Of a stretch of 64,000 nt of DNA, positions 33,461 through 43,331 are shown piece after piece. Where the stretch lies: contig CM054162.1 of NCBI GenBank assembly GCA_028751875.1, forward strand, positions 12,031,889 to 12,095,888. Direction: 5' to 3'. Made by a program: the position numbers and the translations under genes. Origin of the DNA: Rapana venosa (Eukaryota; Mollusca; Gastropoda; Neogastropoda; Muricidae). Within the stretch, counting starts at the first letter, position 1; each line of letters begins with the position of its first letter. Below the pieces are notes generated by a model that saw nothing but the letters and a program-made list of their open reading frames with translations, had not been told where the DNA came from and ran no database searches.

Positions 33461-35924
33461 TATATCTAACTTTTTAAGTTTTCACTCCAAAAATAGTTTT
33501 TAATTTGGGGAAAATGACAAAATATATCAATTTAAAAGGTTTGCAAAAGCCCGTAAAATTAACACACACCACACAAAACAAACCCCAATATAAATTTTAA
33601 AAATATATAAAATTTTAATATAAAATAATTTTAATTTCACAACATATATTACAAATTTTAAAAAAAATTTAAATTTTAATATATCCCAAACTTTTTTTCC
33701 CCCAAAAGGGGAAAAAAAGGGGGACATCCATATCTAAAATAATGAAAGACCCTTTCAAAAATTAAAAATCAGGTAAAAGTTTACAAGAAAAAATTTTTTC
33801 CCGTTCCTTTAAGGTTTTACCAAAGCCCCGCAAAGGTTTGGGTTTTTTGTAAAAAAACGGTTTTCACCTGACCAAAGATAAGTCCTCCCATCTCCGTGCC
33901 CAATGTGTTTTGGCAAAACCCTTTTGGGTCAAGAATGAATAGCCCTTTGGCCTACTGCTTCAGTTTTCCTTTTTTTTCCATGGTTCCCAAAAAGTCTTTT
34001 TAGCCCGATCCCCATCCCCCTATTTTTTTCTGACTGTTCTTCACATCTACTTAAAAAAAAAAAAAAATTTTTTCCAACTTGTTGCCAGTTGGGGGAATCC
34101 CCTAAATGTTTGGATAGCATCTCATTACATCAAATTAAAAAAATTTTATTGGGGTTTGTTTTTTTCTTTTTTTCAAATTTTTGTTTTCAAAATCCAAGAT
34201 TCAAGGACACAGGAATCCCCGGGGAATTTAAGGATGCAACATCTGTCTCCAAAACTTAAACAATTAAACATGAGGTAACTGTCAAAGGTTTAAAAAAACA
34301 ATAAATCAGGATTAGGCCCATATTCTTTTGCTGTGCTTGGAAAAAACTGACAAAACTAAGACACTTCTTTTAAGAAAAAAAGATTTAAAAACAAAAAATC
34401 ATGATTTGCCCACAAAGTTTACAGTAATTGTATTTCACCGTTCTTACCCAATTACCTTTAAACGTCTCCATATCCGGGGCACGAAAAAAAGGGAAATTTC
34501 CCGGCAGGGTCGTAATTTAATTTTATCATTTTTTCTGCTCTAGATGACCCCAAACCCCCCCTTCACCCTTTAATGGCGGAATTTAGTTTTGACCCCCGGC
34601 TTTTTTACTAAATATAAAAAGGGAGTACAAATCCCGTACTTTTTGTTTTTCTTCCCCCAGCCTGTTGTCAGTCCCAAAAAAAGTTTGTATCTCGTTTTGC
34701 TGACTAATTGCCCCGATTACTAAGTTTTTCTACAGTTTTGTTTTCCACAAACGGGATTTAAAAGAGGCTATGCGGTAAAATGTTGAATTTCCCAAAAACG
34801 TTCATTTTTTGTATTCCCCAATTTTTCCCCGGGGAAATCTATCATCACCACATCAAGGCCCGTAGGTGTTGTGTTTGCTTTTCCCGGGGGAACAAACAGG
34901 GTTATCCACAGAGCAGAAAAAAAAACTGTTTAATTGCAAATGATTGGGCAAAGCCCTTTAGTGGCGCCCTTTCCCACCAAGTTTTCTCATTGGCGTTGTG
35001 CCAAAAAAAGAAAAATAGGCATACTGTCAGCTTGAAAAACCCAAACTGAAGTTTAGAAATCGCAAAATTTTATTTAAAATAAAAAAAAATCTTTTGTACA
35101 AATAAAACTGTGCACCAAATATTTTTTGCAATGTTTTATTTTTTACGCCTACTGACTTTTTAAAGTAAAAATTTTAAAAAAAATGAAGACATTTTTTTTC
35201 TATCAAATTTTCTGGAAAATTTTTTTTGTTTTTTTTTATCTTTTTAAAAAAAAAAATTTTAAATTTTTCTTTGTTTCCCTTTTTGTATGCAAGGTTCAAA
35301 ATAAAGGGAAACTTTCTTCGGCAAAATTTTAAGGGGAAAGCCTTTAAATTTTAATAATTAGGAGTTTTTTTCATGTCTGCCATGAAACCCCTCTCAGACA
35401 AATAGAATAGATTTACAAAAGAGCGGGGAGGGGAAAAGATGAGAAAAGAGAGAGAGAGAGGGCCCCAAAATTTTTCCGAGCAAAGACAATTTTTTTTTCT
35501 TCTTTTTTTTGCTGGGGTGGAGACTAACATATGACTTAAAAGAAAATTTCTTTTTTAAAAACCAAAGGGAAAAAGCTTTTGTATTTTTAAACCTCACATT
35601 CCCCCTATAAACAAAGGGTTTTTTTTATTAAACCCCCCCCCCCCCCCCCCCTTTTTCTTTTTTTTTAAAGGTGCCTATAGTGTTTAAAATTTTTCCTTTG
35701 GGTTTTTTGTATTTGGAAATAGGTTTTTTACCGTCACAAAAAAATAATCAGCAACATATCTGGAAACATTGTTCGTTATTTCCAAAATCATAAACTTTGG
35801 AATCCTTTATGATTTGAATGCTTTTATTATATATATTGTTTCTGAGTATGCTGAATTGTTAATATATGGATAAAACATTTTGTCATTTCTGAATGGACAG
35901 GCCAATTGCATTGTATTGTATTGT

Positions 35925-36000
35925 ATTTTCGGCAGATTTCTGTGCATGAAATTTGGGATGCTTTCCCCAAGGGAAAGCATGTTTCTACAAGAATGACTTG
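35925..36000 (-). repeat. family B SINE fragment
   Basis: GGCAGATTTCTGTGCATGAA and TGCTTTCCCCAAGGGAAAGC are the minus-strand 3' region of family B, diverged. Confidence 0.6.
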
Positions 36001-36004
36001 ACTT

Positions 36005-36155
36005 ATGCCTCTGGATTCCCTGGGAAACATCGGGCCGCAGCAACACCCCTCCCTCCAACGAACTCGGCTCTAGGAGATCCTCTTCAGCTCGGCCCATGTC
36101 ATTCCGGCTGCCTTTGTCTCTGCGTCAACCCTTTCTCTACAAGAATAGTGCTGTC
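36005..36155 (-). pseudogene. LINE C-terminal remnant
   Basis: The minus frame reads DAETKAAGMTWAELKRIS, a stop, then SRVRWRE. This has the T-W-x-x-L...R-x-x-WR pattern found at the C-terminus of many non-LTR polyproteins. Very short and decayed. Confidence 0.35.
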
Positions 36156-36379
36156 CATTTTCGACTTGTTTACTATGTATATTTAGTTCCCACGAGAGAA
36201 GCAGAATTTTTCTCACGGAGCTATAGGTTATTTAACATACATTAATGTGTAAAGCACATGTGGTATGTACTAAGAGGCGTTACTCACATAATATTGATGT
36301 GGAACGTCAAGGGAAGGATTATGTAATAAACAGTTGCCTGTTCATGCTGCATAAACGCATGTTTAATTGGACACAGTAA

Positions 36380-36525
36380 TTACCACACGTGGGACCTCAG
36401 TTTATTGACACAACCAGAAGACTAGCTCCCAAAACACTCCTCTAGGTCTAATGGATGGCTGGGTGGGGATGGGGTGGGGGAGAAGTTGATAGGGGCTCGA
36501 ACCCCGATTTCTCACTGTCTAGGTG
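36380..36525 (-). repeat. family B SINE head fragment
   Basis: CACGTGGGACCTCAGTTTAT, AGAAGACTAGCTCCC, TCTAATGGATGG and GGGGCTCGAACCCCG. The last resembles an inverted tRNA box B. Confidence 0.6.
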
Positions 36526-36533
36526 TGTAGTTC

Positions 36534-36572
36534 TTTAATTTAACGTCTTTTCACATTACGTGATATTAGACA

Positions 36573-36615
<43 letters not shown>

Positions 36616-36845
36616 TGTGTGTGTGTGTGTGTGTTTGTGTGTTTGTATGTTTGTGTGAGTGTGTGTGCACGTGTGTGTATGTGAGTGGGTGTGTATATGT
36701 GTTTGTGTGTGTATATGAGAGAGAGAGAGAACATACATGGGTGTAGATGTGTGTACATATTTGTGTATAGAGTGTGAGTGTGCGGGCGCACGTGTGTGTG
36801 TGTGTGTGTGTGTGGTGTGTGTGTGTGTGTGTGTGTGTGACCTCT
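36534..36845 (+). repeat. hairpin motif followed by GT microsatellite
   Basis: TTTAATTTAACGTCTTTTCAC-ATTAC-GTGATATTAGAC (36534-36573) leads straight into GT runs with GTAT/GTGC variants to 36840. The motif has a TCAC-N5-GTGA inverted repeat. Confidence 0.75.
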
Positions 36846-37329
36846 AGATCACTCATCTACCTAAAACACCAAAATTATGAACAGTTTTAGAAGCAGGAAT
36901 GTCAGATTCAATCAACTGGATGGTTTGTGGGAGCAACACAGAGTTCAGCAGATGTTTGGATTTTATCTGTTTCACTTAAAAGATCTCGCCAGTTGTTTTA
37001 ATGCCAGTGGAAAACAACAACAACAACCCAACCAACAACAACAACAAAATCAGCATGCACCTCTATTTTCACAAGTGCATTAGGTTGTATAGTTGTTAAG
37101 ATCTGTTTTAAAAAGAAAACACCACCACCACCACAGCAAACACACACACAAAGGTGTTAAGCAGGCGTGGTGCAGAATAAAAGAAATAATACAGCATTCA
37201 TGTAGAGATGCGAATGCAGAATTAAAAGCAATGTGAAAGCAGCTGTTAAGTTTCTTTTATTGACTATATAAAGTTTCTCCAAACGAAAGATGGGCCTAAA
37301 TTATTTAAAACTTGTTTTTGTTTGTTGAA

Positions 37330-38692
37330 GATCTGTTCGACAGTGCTTCGACCTGGTCTGAATCCTGCCTGTTCTTCTGATAGGATTTCTTCTGCTTGTG
37401 GTTTCAGTCTGTTCAAGGCAATGCGTAGCATAACTTTGCTTGGATGGCTTATCAGACTGATTGTTCTGTAATTTTGGCACTTCTTCAGGTCCCCCTTCTT
37501 TGGAAGTGGAACTATGATGGATTGGGTCCACTGTTCAGGCCACTCTTTGCTGGTCCAGATGCGTTGGCAGATGATTGTTAATGCCTTGATAATCTCTGGG
37601 CCTCCGTTCTTGATGAGCTCAGCCGGGATGTTGTCAATCCCTGGTGACTTGCTTCCTTTCAGGGATCTTACTGCTTCTTCTACCTCTTCCTCCAGCACCT
37701 GTGTGCTTTCAGGATCTGATGGTCTGGGATCTTGCTCGTGAAGTTTGTTCGGATCAGCCTTCAGCTTGTAGTTGTACAGGTCTCTGCAATATTCTGTCCA
37801 TCTCTTCATGATAGTGGCGCTCTCTGTAAGGACTGACCCCTCTTTGTCTTCAATAACGAGGTCTTTGGCTGCTGGACTTGGTTAGTACCTTGATGGTCTG
37901 GTACGCCTCTTTGCTGTCTCCTTTCGCCATTGCCTTCTCAACCTTGGAGCATTGTTCTGACATCCAGTTCCCCATGGCCTCAGTCATCTTCTTCTTGATT
38001 GACCTGTTGACTGTTCTATACTCTTCGGCCGTTTCTGGGTTTTTGTTCTTCACTGGCTTTAGCTCCCTACGTTGGTCGCACAGGTCCAGGATATCGTTGG
38101 TAACCCACGGTTGGTTCTTTTTCCTCTCTTTCCCAAGGATCTCCAGCGCTGTCTCCTGAATGGTCTTGCTGAAGGTCTCAGTGAGGTTGTTGATGTCATC
38201 TTGGAGGAAATTCAATGCTGCAAATCTGCCACCTATCTCAGCTTTAAAGATTTCAGCGACTTCGGGGTCCTTCAGCTTCTCCATGTTGAACCGCAAACGG
38301 GGATTTCTCTTCTGGTTCTTGGTCTTCAGCTTGATCTGTAGGGTCATGAGTACCATGTCGTGGTCACTACCAATATCAGCGCCAGGGAAACTTCTTGTCT
38401 GGGCTTTGTTGATGCTCGACTTAAATCGTTTGGGGGCCAAGATGTAGTCAATCTGGTTATGTGTCTTTCCATTTGGTGAGTGCCACGTCGTTCTTCTTTA
38501 TGTCTTGTGGGGGTATAAGGTGTTGGCGACAGTAAGATTGTGGCTGCTTGCGAATTCCAAAAGTCTGAGACCTCTATCATTAGTTTCATCCACGCCAAAA
38601 CGGCCTACTGTCCCTGGCCATTGGTCATAAGCGTCAGGTCCGATCTTGGCATTCCAGTCGCCCTGGATCACGAGAAAGTCCAGAATGCTCAT
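37330..38692 (-). pseudogene. RTE-like LINE, inverted 5' segment: endonuclease end and RT start
   Basis: Minus strand: 38692-38498 has LVIQGDWNAKIGPDAYD (endonuclease GDWN motif); 38440-37850 has GSDHDMVLMTL (SDH motif) and the linker; 37809-37330 has the RT fingers GSKSPGIDNIPAELIK, PLPKKGDLKKCQNYRTISL and SEEQAGFRPGRSTVEQIFN. It is 5' truncated in the endonuclease. Frameshifts separate the three open segments. Confidence 0.85.
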
Positions 38693-39830
38693 AGAGAAGC
38701 ATCTCCAACATCAGCTACAGCTCTACCACAACTTCATTGACTTCAAGAAGGCCTTCGATCGAGTGTGGCAAGAAGCTCTGTGGCAAGTCATGAGAGACTA
38801 TAGCTTCGACGAGGACCTGATTCAAGTCATCCAGGCGCTGTATGACAGCTCCCACAGTGCAGTCCTCATGGGTGGAGAAATCGGGGAGTTCTTCCGACTT
38901 CAGTTGGAGTTCGACAAGGCTGCCCGCTATCCCCCGTTCTTTTCAACGTGTTCCTGGAGAACATCATGCAGGAGGCCCTCCTTGACTTCAAGACCACAAT
39001 CACAATAGGAGGAAGGCCAGTCTGCAATCTTCGATTCGCAGACGATATTGATCTCATGGCCGCAGTGAAGAAGAACTCCAGGATCTCACCACCAACTGGA
39101 AACATCAGCCAATGCCCACAGTATGGAGATCAGCACGGAAAAGAGCAAGATCCTAGTGAACAGTACCACACCGACCACTCCCACCAGCATCAAGATGAGT
39201 GGCGAGACACTAGAGGAGGTGGAAACTTTCAAGTACCTTGGAGCAGTCATCACCAAAGAAGGCACGAGCACACAAGAGGTGAAGATCAGACTTGCTGTGG
39301 CACTCTCCTCCATGACTAAGCTGGCGAAAGTGTGGAGAAAACCACATCAGAACCCACACTAAGGTCAGACTCTACAAGGCACTCGTCACATCCATTGCCT
39401 TGTACAGCTGTGAAGCATGGACACTTACTGCCGATTTAGAACGTCGCATTCAAGCCTTTGAGATGAAGTGCCTCAGGCGGATCCTGAACATCACCTACAG
39501 AGACCGCAAAACCAATGACTAAACGTCTGGCAGCAGATCGAGGCACTGGCTGGCAAACAAGAACCATTGCTAGATACAGTCAAACGGAGGAAACTGAAGT
39601 GGTTTGGCCACACAACAAGGCATAACAGCCTGTCAAAGACAGTCCTGCAGGGAATGGTGGAAGGAGCAAGGAGGCAGGGACGACCACGCAAAAGCTGGAT
39701 ATCCAACATCAAGGAGTGGACCGGCCTCACTGTACCAAGCCTCCTGAAAGCAGCCCAGGACAGAACCATTTGGCGGTCCACTTGCAGCGTCCGTGCGGGT
39801 ACCCCAACGGTCGTCCCGACCAAGGGATGA
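38688..39830 (+). pseudogene. RTE-like LINE, 3' segment: RT core to C-terminus
   Basis: Plus strand: HNFIDFKKAFDRVW (RT motif A), then after a frameshift RFADDIDLM (catalytic FADD, about 39031-39058), VETFKYLGAVITKEGTS, VTSIALYSCEAWTL, RIQAFEMKCLRRIL, and a C-terminus with RRKLKWFGHTTRH and RRQGRPRKSWISNIKEW. It ends at TGA 39828-39830. At least three frame changes, so non-functional. Confidence 0.85.
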
Positions 39831-40136
39831 GTGAAGAGTGAAGTTTTGTTTGTTTGTTTAGAACGAGAGACCAAAACCAAACAAATCCGTTTTTATTCCA
39901 AGCGTCCGGAAGTACATAAATCGAGTTTACCCATTATAATCTCAGAATGCGATTACTAAACTGAAAAGTAAAAAAATAAACAATTTCTGCTTACATTTTG
40001 CATTCTAATGATTTTTAATTGAAAACTGTTAAAAGACACTTATGTTTTATATTTGAATCATCATGCAACCTATAGTACTCGTAAAATTTTGTTTATGTAC
40101 GATTGAGACTACTAGACTATTTTTATATTAAAGTTG

Positions 40137-40264
40137 TCACTTCCTGTCGGGCATTCGTACAGAGCAACCCAGGGTCACCTTTCCTGCATCTGTAAACTTC
40201 GTCTCATCTAAAAAATCAAAGATGCCGATGAAAGGTCTAACTGCATCCAGCTTGAAGGGCCATC
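40137..40264 (-). CDS. candidate exon, possibly GLTP-like
   Basis: The minus strand is open for about 42 codons, with WPFKLDAVRPFIGIFDFLD and ETKFTDAGK, ending at TGA 40137-40139 or at an internal GTGACC donor after GGAAAG. The PFxLxAxxxFxxxFDxL pattern faintly resembles glycolipid transfer protein domains. The acceptor is poor (TACTGAAG without a pyrimidine tract). The plus strand of the same segment is also open (QPRVTFPASVNF, with a donor TCA/GTAAGT at 40269/40270). Only one strand can be real, and I cannot decide. Confidence 0.25.
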
Positions 40265-40544
40265 CTTCAGTAAGTACCGTGATTTTTTTTTTCCTGTTTA
40301 AAGCGTTGGGAAAAAACTTGATCTCGGGAAAAGTAAACAGGGTAGTCCCAATTGTGTCACTTTTATTTGGCAGGTCACTTGTGATTGTTGGCAGTGACGA
40401 TTTTGAGTTTTGACATTTTAATGTTCAGATTTTGCGTCTTAATTTACCTCTCTGAATACAGTAAATCTGCTGTCGATTTAAAAATAAAATTTAATGAATA
40501 GGAAATGGAAGAGAGGGTGTGGGTTTTTTCCCCTTGGAGGACGA

Positions 40545-40712
40545 AGTGCACAGTGTAGAGCCTCGGACGCGTGGTATCTGAGCCATGTGGGCCACTTGGT
40601 CGGGTTCGAATCTCCTTTGGTGTGTCTGTTCAAAGGGATTTTCCCTGGAGTTAACGTCTGTACTGACTTTACTGCTGTAAAAATCCTTTGGAGGGAGAGA
40701 CTATGAGCCGAA
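40545..40712 (+). repeat. family A SINE cut by the assembly gap
   Basis: GGTCGGGTTCGAATCTCC (box B type), GGAGTTAACGTCTGTACTGA, then GAGACTATGAGCCGAA runs into Ns. The matching 3' end appears beyond the gap at 41341-41395. Confidence 0.75.
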
Positions 40713-41212
40713 NNNNNNNNNNNNNNNNNNNNNNNNNNNNNNNNNNNNNNNNNNNNNNNNNNNNNNNNNNNNNNNNNNNNNNNNNNNNNNNNNNNNNNNN
40801 NNNNNNNNNNNNNNNNNNNNNNNNNNNNNNNNNNNNNNNNNNNNNNNNNNNNNNNNNNNNNNNNNNNNNNNNNNNNNNNNNNNNNNNNNNNNNNNNNNNN
40901 NNNNNNNNNNNNNNNNNNNNNNNNNNNNNNNNNNNNNNNNNNNNNNNNNNNNNNNNNNNNNNNNNNNNNNNNNNNNNNNNNNNNNNNNNNNNNNNNNNNN
41001 NNNNNNNNNNNNNNNNNNNNNNNNNNNNNNNNNNNNNNNNNNNNNNNNNNNNNNNNNNNNNNNNNNNNNNNNNNNNNNNNNNNNNNNNNNNNNNNNNNNN
41101 NNNNNNNNNNNNNNNNNNNNNNNNNNNNNNNNNNNNNNNNNNNNNNNNNNNNNNNNNNNNNNNNNNNNNNNNNNNNNNNNNNNNNNNNNNNNNNNNNNNN
41201 NNNNNNNNNNNN
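40713..41212. other. assembly gap (500 N)
   Basis: Exactly 500 Ns, a conventional size for a gap of unknown length. Protein predictions across it are meaningless. It may hide the last STK11IP exon. Confidence 0.99.
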
Positions 41213-41395
41213 GGGCCAGCATATTGAGGGCGGCGCCATCTCCTCTCCCTTGCTGCTTTACCTTCCCCTGACCCTAAAGAGACAGGAACCATTTACAGCT
41301 GGGTGAAACTGGGGGACTGCACTGAAGCAAGGCACGAAAAAGTCACAGCAGTGCTTATTCCATTATCCTCGAAATAGAATAATAAATAAATAAAA
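41213..41395 (-). repeat. family D SINE fragment, with a plus-strand family A tail at the end
   Basis: GGGCCAGCATATTGAGGGCG through CACTGAAGCAAGGCACG repeats 41498-41625, differing mainly by one-base homopolymer indels. It is followed by GCTTATTCCATTATCCTCGA and AATAAA repeats (plus-strand family A 3' end). Confidence 0.8.
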
Positions 41396-41436
41396 TACCA
41401 CAGAACAACACAATAAAATGCAGCACAATAAAAAGG

Positions 41437-41716
41437 TGTCCCACAACCTATGTGGTCATAGGGGAGCGAGGCGTCAGAGACCTCAGCTTCTCCAGGGGCC
41501 AGCATATTGAGGGCGGCGCCCATCTCCTCTCCCTTGCTGCTTTACCTTCCCTGACCCTAAAGAGACAGGAACCCATTTACAGCTGGGTGAACTGGGGGAC
41601 TGCACTGAAGCCAAGGCACGCAAATGGTCACCCATGCAAGTGGTAACCACGCTCGATGCTGCTTAACCTTAGCTGGTGGAAAGCGAGTGCTCCGACCACT
41701 GAGCTATCCCATCCCC
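41437..41716 (-). mobile_element. family D SINE (tRNA/5S chimera), near full length
   Basis: Minus strand: GGGATAGCTCAGTGGTCGGA, the 5S-like part containing GCATCGAGCGTGGTTACCAC, then GGGTTCCTGTCTCTTTAGGG, and the end CTGACGCCTCGCTCCCCTAT. Same structure as 43934-44222. Confidence 0.85.
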
Positions 41717-41729
41717 GCAACACAATACA

Positions 41730-42152
41730 CCACCACAATACAATATTTTTAATTTCATTTTACCACTTTAAGTCACGAGATTTATCTGCGTGAAATTTGG
41801 GCTGCTCTCCCTGGGCAGAGTGCGTCACCACAAAAGCAGTGCCACCCTTTTTTTTGTTGGCCTGTCTGCAGCTGTATTTGTTTCCCTATCAGAGTGGCTT
41901 TTTTCTAGGAATTTTGCCAGGGACAACTCTCTTGCTGTGGGTTCTTTTATGTGCGCTGAATAGTTTTGTGTAACACACAGGACCTCGGTTTATCATCTCA
42001 TCCAAAAGACTAGCGCCCAGACCACCACTCATGGTCTAATGGATGGGGGAAAAGTTTTGGGGCCCAAACGGGATTTGAACCACCGCACACTTCCGACCTG
42101 GACTTTTTCGCTTTCTAGACAGGCGCGTTACCTCTAGACCACCGATCCTCTC
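41730..42152 (-). mobile_element. family B SINE
   Basis: ACTTTAAGTCACGAGATTTA, TATTTGTTTCCCTATCAGAG, AATTTTGCCAGGGACAACTC and CGCGTTACCTCTAGACCACC. The 3' ATT tail is missing. It lies directly downstream of STK11IP exon 42191-42363. Confidence 0.85.
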
Positions 42153-42190
42153 ATAACACCACAGCACAACAGAAAAGAAGCTCATCTCAC

Positions 42191-42363
42191 CACAGTGGCG
42201 ATGTTGTTGATCTTCTGCCTCTCCAGCACGGTGAACTGTTTGCCGATGGAGTCGACGGTGACTGGCGTCTGGTACTGCGGTGACGGCCACTGGTGATTGG
42301 GTTTCACCAGACACACCTCCGCCGACGACACCACGAAAGCGATTGGATATTGAGGGTTATGAC
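42191..42363 (-). CDS. STK11IP: STK11IP, last visible exon
   Basis: The acceptor GTGGACAG precedes 42363 and the donor GTGAGA follows 42191. The exon enters in phase 1 and leaves in phase 0. It reads GHNPQYPIAFVVSSAEVCLV, then KPNHQWP, and ends VLERQKINNIATV. This corresponds to the C-terminal PH-like module of STK11IP, where a strand run (FLVEG...LLLTPSTLFLLDED in human, from memory) is followed by a Q-x-x-x-L-S-S-V helix. About 70-80 further residues are expected in this family (a segment with a conserved PWE motif). No such exon is visible between 36 and 42.19 kb, so it lies in the N gap, in the low-quality block, or outside the window. Confidence 0.85.
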
Positions 42364-42384
42364 CTGTCCACAACAACAACAACA

Positions 42385-42482
42385 AAGTATATCATCATCA
42401 TCATCATAATACTCTCATTATTTTATCATAATTGTTGTTGTCGGTAGTGGTGATAGTGTTACTGTTATTATCATTATCATCA
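42385..42482. repeat. ATC/AAC trinucleotide repeats
   Basis: (CAA)n and (TCA)n with TTATCATTATCAT near the exon acceptor. Confidence 0.85.
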
Positions 42483-42496
42483 CTGTCTTCATCATC

Positions 42497-42817
42497 ATGA
42501 CAAAGATCAAATGGGAAGACAGGATCATGAATAAAGAACTATGGAGAATGTGCAAAGTTGATGACCTGAAGTCTGTAGCTAGTACCAATAGACTGCGCTG
42601 GTTTGAGCACATTCAACAGAAAGCAGACCACCACATCATAAAAAGAGCAATGAACTTTGTAGTGGATGGAAAGAGACCAAAGGGAAGACCTAGCAAGACC
42701 TTGGCTGCCTGTATTGCAGTTGATCTTAGAGAAAGGGGCATAAATAAGGAGGAAGCTCAAAACAGAGAGAGATGGACAAGGCTCATCAATGTCAAACCTC
42801 CCCTGGGAGAAACATGA
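42497..42817 (+). pseudogene. LINE C-terminal fragment in an STK11IP intron
   Basis: 106-codon open frame: IKWEDRIMNKELWRM, STNRLRWFEHIQQKADH, GKRPKGRPSKTLAACI, DLRERGINKEEAQNRERW, then a stop. The R-x-x-RW-x-x-H, GRP-x-K-T-W-like and A-x-x-R-x-x-W pattern is that of RTE/L2-type LINE C-termini. 5' truncated and antisense to STK11IP. Confidence 0.75.
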
Positions 42818-43025
42818 CAAAAAAAGGAAGAAGATGAAGAACTGTCTTCATCATATCATGAATATCATCATTATCATTATTATTACTACTATCACCCATA
42901 TCATTTTCATTATTTCTATCCTATACAAGTAAAAGCCAGTGTCTTTCAGCAACTTCCGAAAAAGGAGAAAGCAGTTGTAAAGCCTTTTCACCCCTAGCGC
43001 CACAATCCAAGAGAAGACAACCCAC

Positions 43026-43193
43026 CTCTGGCAATGCAGCCCAGGCTGTACAGCAGCAGCAAGGACTGCTGGGTATTCTTTCCCTTGTTCAGAACGTCAG
43101 CCGACAGCGCATCCAACGTTTCCTGGTCCGCGCCTTCGTTGAAAACAACGGTCGATGGGATTCCCGTCTCCTGGCTGTACGTCTGCAGTTGCT
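43026..43193 (-). CDS. STK11IP: STK11IP exon (PH-like linker)
   Basis: The acceptor TATAAACAG precedes 43193 and the donor GTGGGT follows 43026. Phase 1 to phase 1. It reads EQLQTYSQETGIPSTVVFNE, then GADQETLDALSADVLNKG and ends SLLLLYSLGCIARG. The first residues complete the C-terminal helix of the preceding PH-like domain (LLREQLQ, as LLDVLQ in human). The end begins the next domain and joins GHNPQYP. Lengths and phases agree on both sides. Confidence 0.87.
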
Positions 43194-43331
43194 CTGTTTA
43201 TAGAGGAAAGTGAATTAGCAATCCATCCGATCATGCTGTTTATAGCCACACTGAGGACAGAGGCCGTCAGGGGTGTCACCTTGTCAATAGTTCAGATTAA
43301 AACTGTGTAGCGCGATTCACACCAAGATTAA

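Larger units (their letters stand above)
29160..35810. other. block of apparently uncorrected, homopolymer-biased sequence
   Basis: Across 6.6 kb the sequence is dominated by adjoining homopolymers (AAAATTTT, GGGGAAAA, CCCCAAAATTTGGG) unlike either flank. A family B tail inside it (33383-33460) differs from other copies by changes in which a base is replaced by its neighbour. I find no dependable gene here; open frames should be ignored until the block is re-sequenced. Confidence 0.65.
37327..39845. mobile_element. RTE-like LINE split into head-to-head halves (twin-priming product)
   Basis: 37327-38690 is the 5' part in antisense (endonuclease end to early RT) and 38688-39845 is the 3' part in sense (RT catalytic core to C-terminus). 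The two breakpoints, EQIFN at about 37330 and IEKHLQHQ at about 38690, are almost adjacent in the element, and the order is what twin-primed target-primed reverse transcription predicts. A TTTTGTTTGTT word at 37316-37326 and 39844-39854 may be the target-site duplication, though it is low complexity. Confidence 0.8.

Noticed and set aside
36877..37083. 68-codon plus frame with a Gln-rich end
   Set aside because: The Gln run is a CAA microsatellite; no homology, start context or splice evidence.
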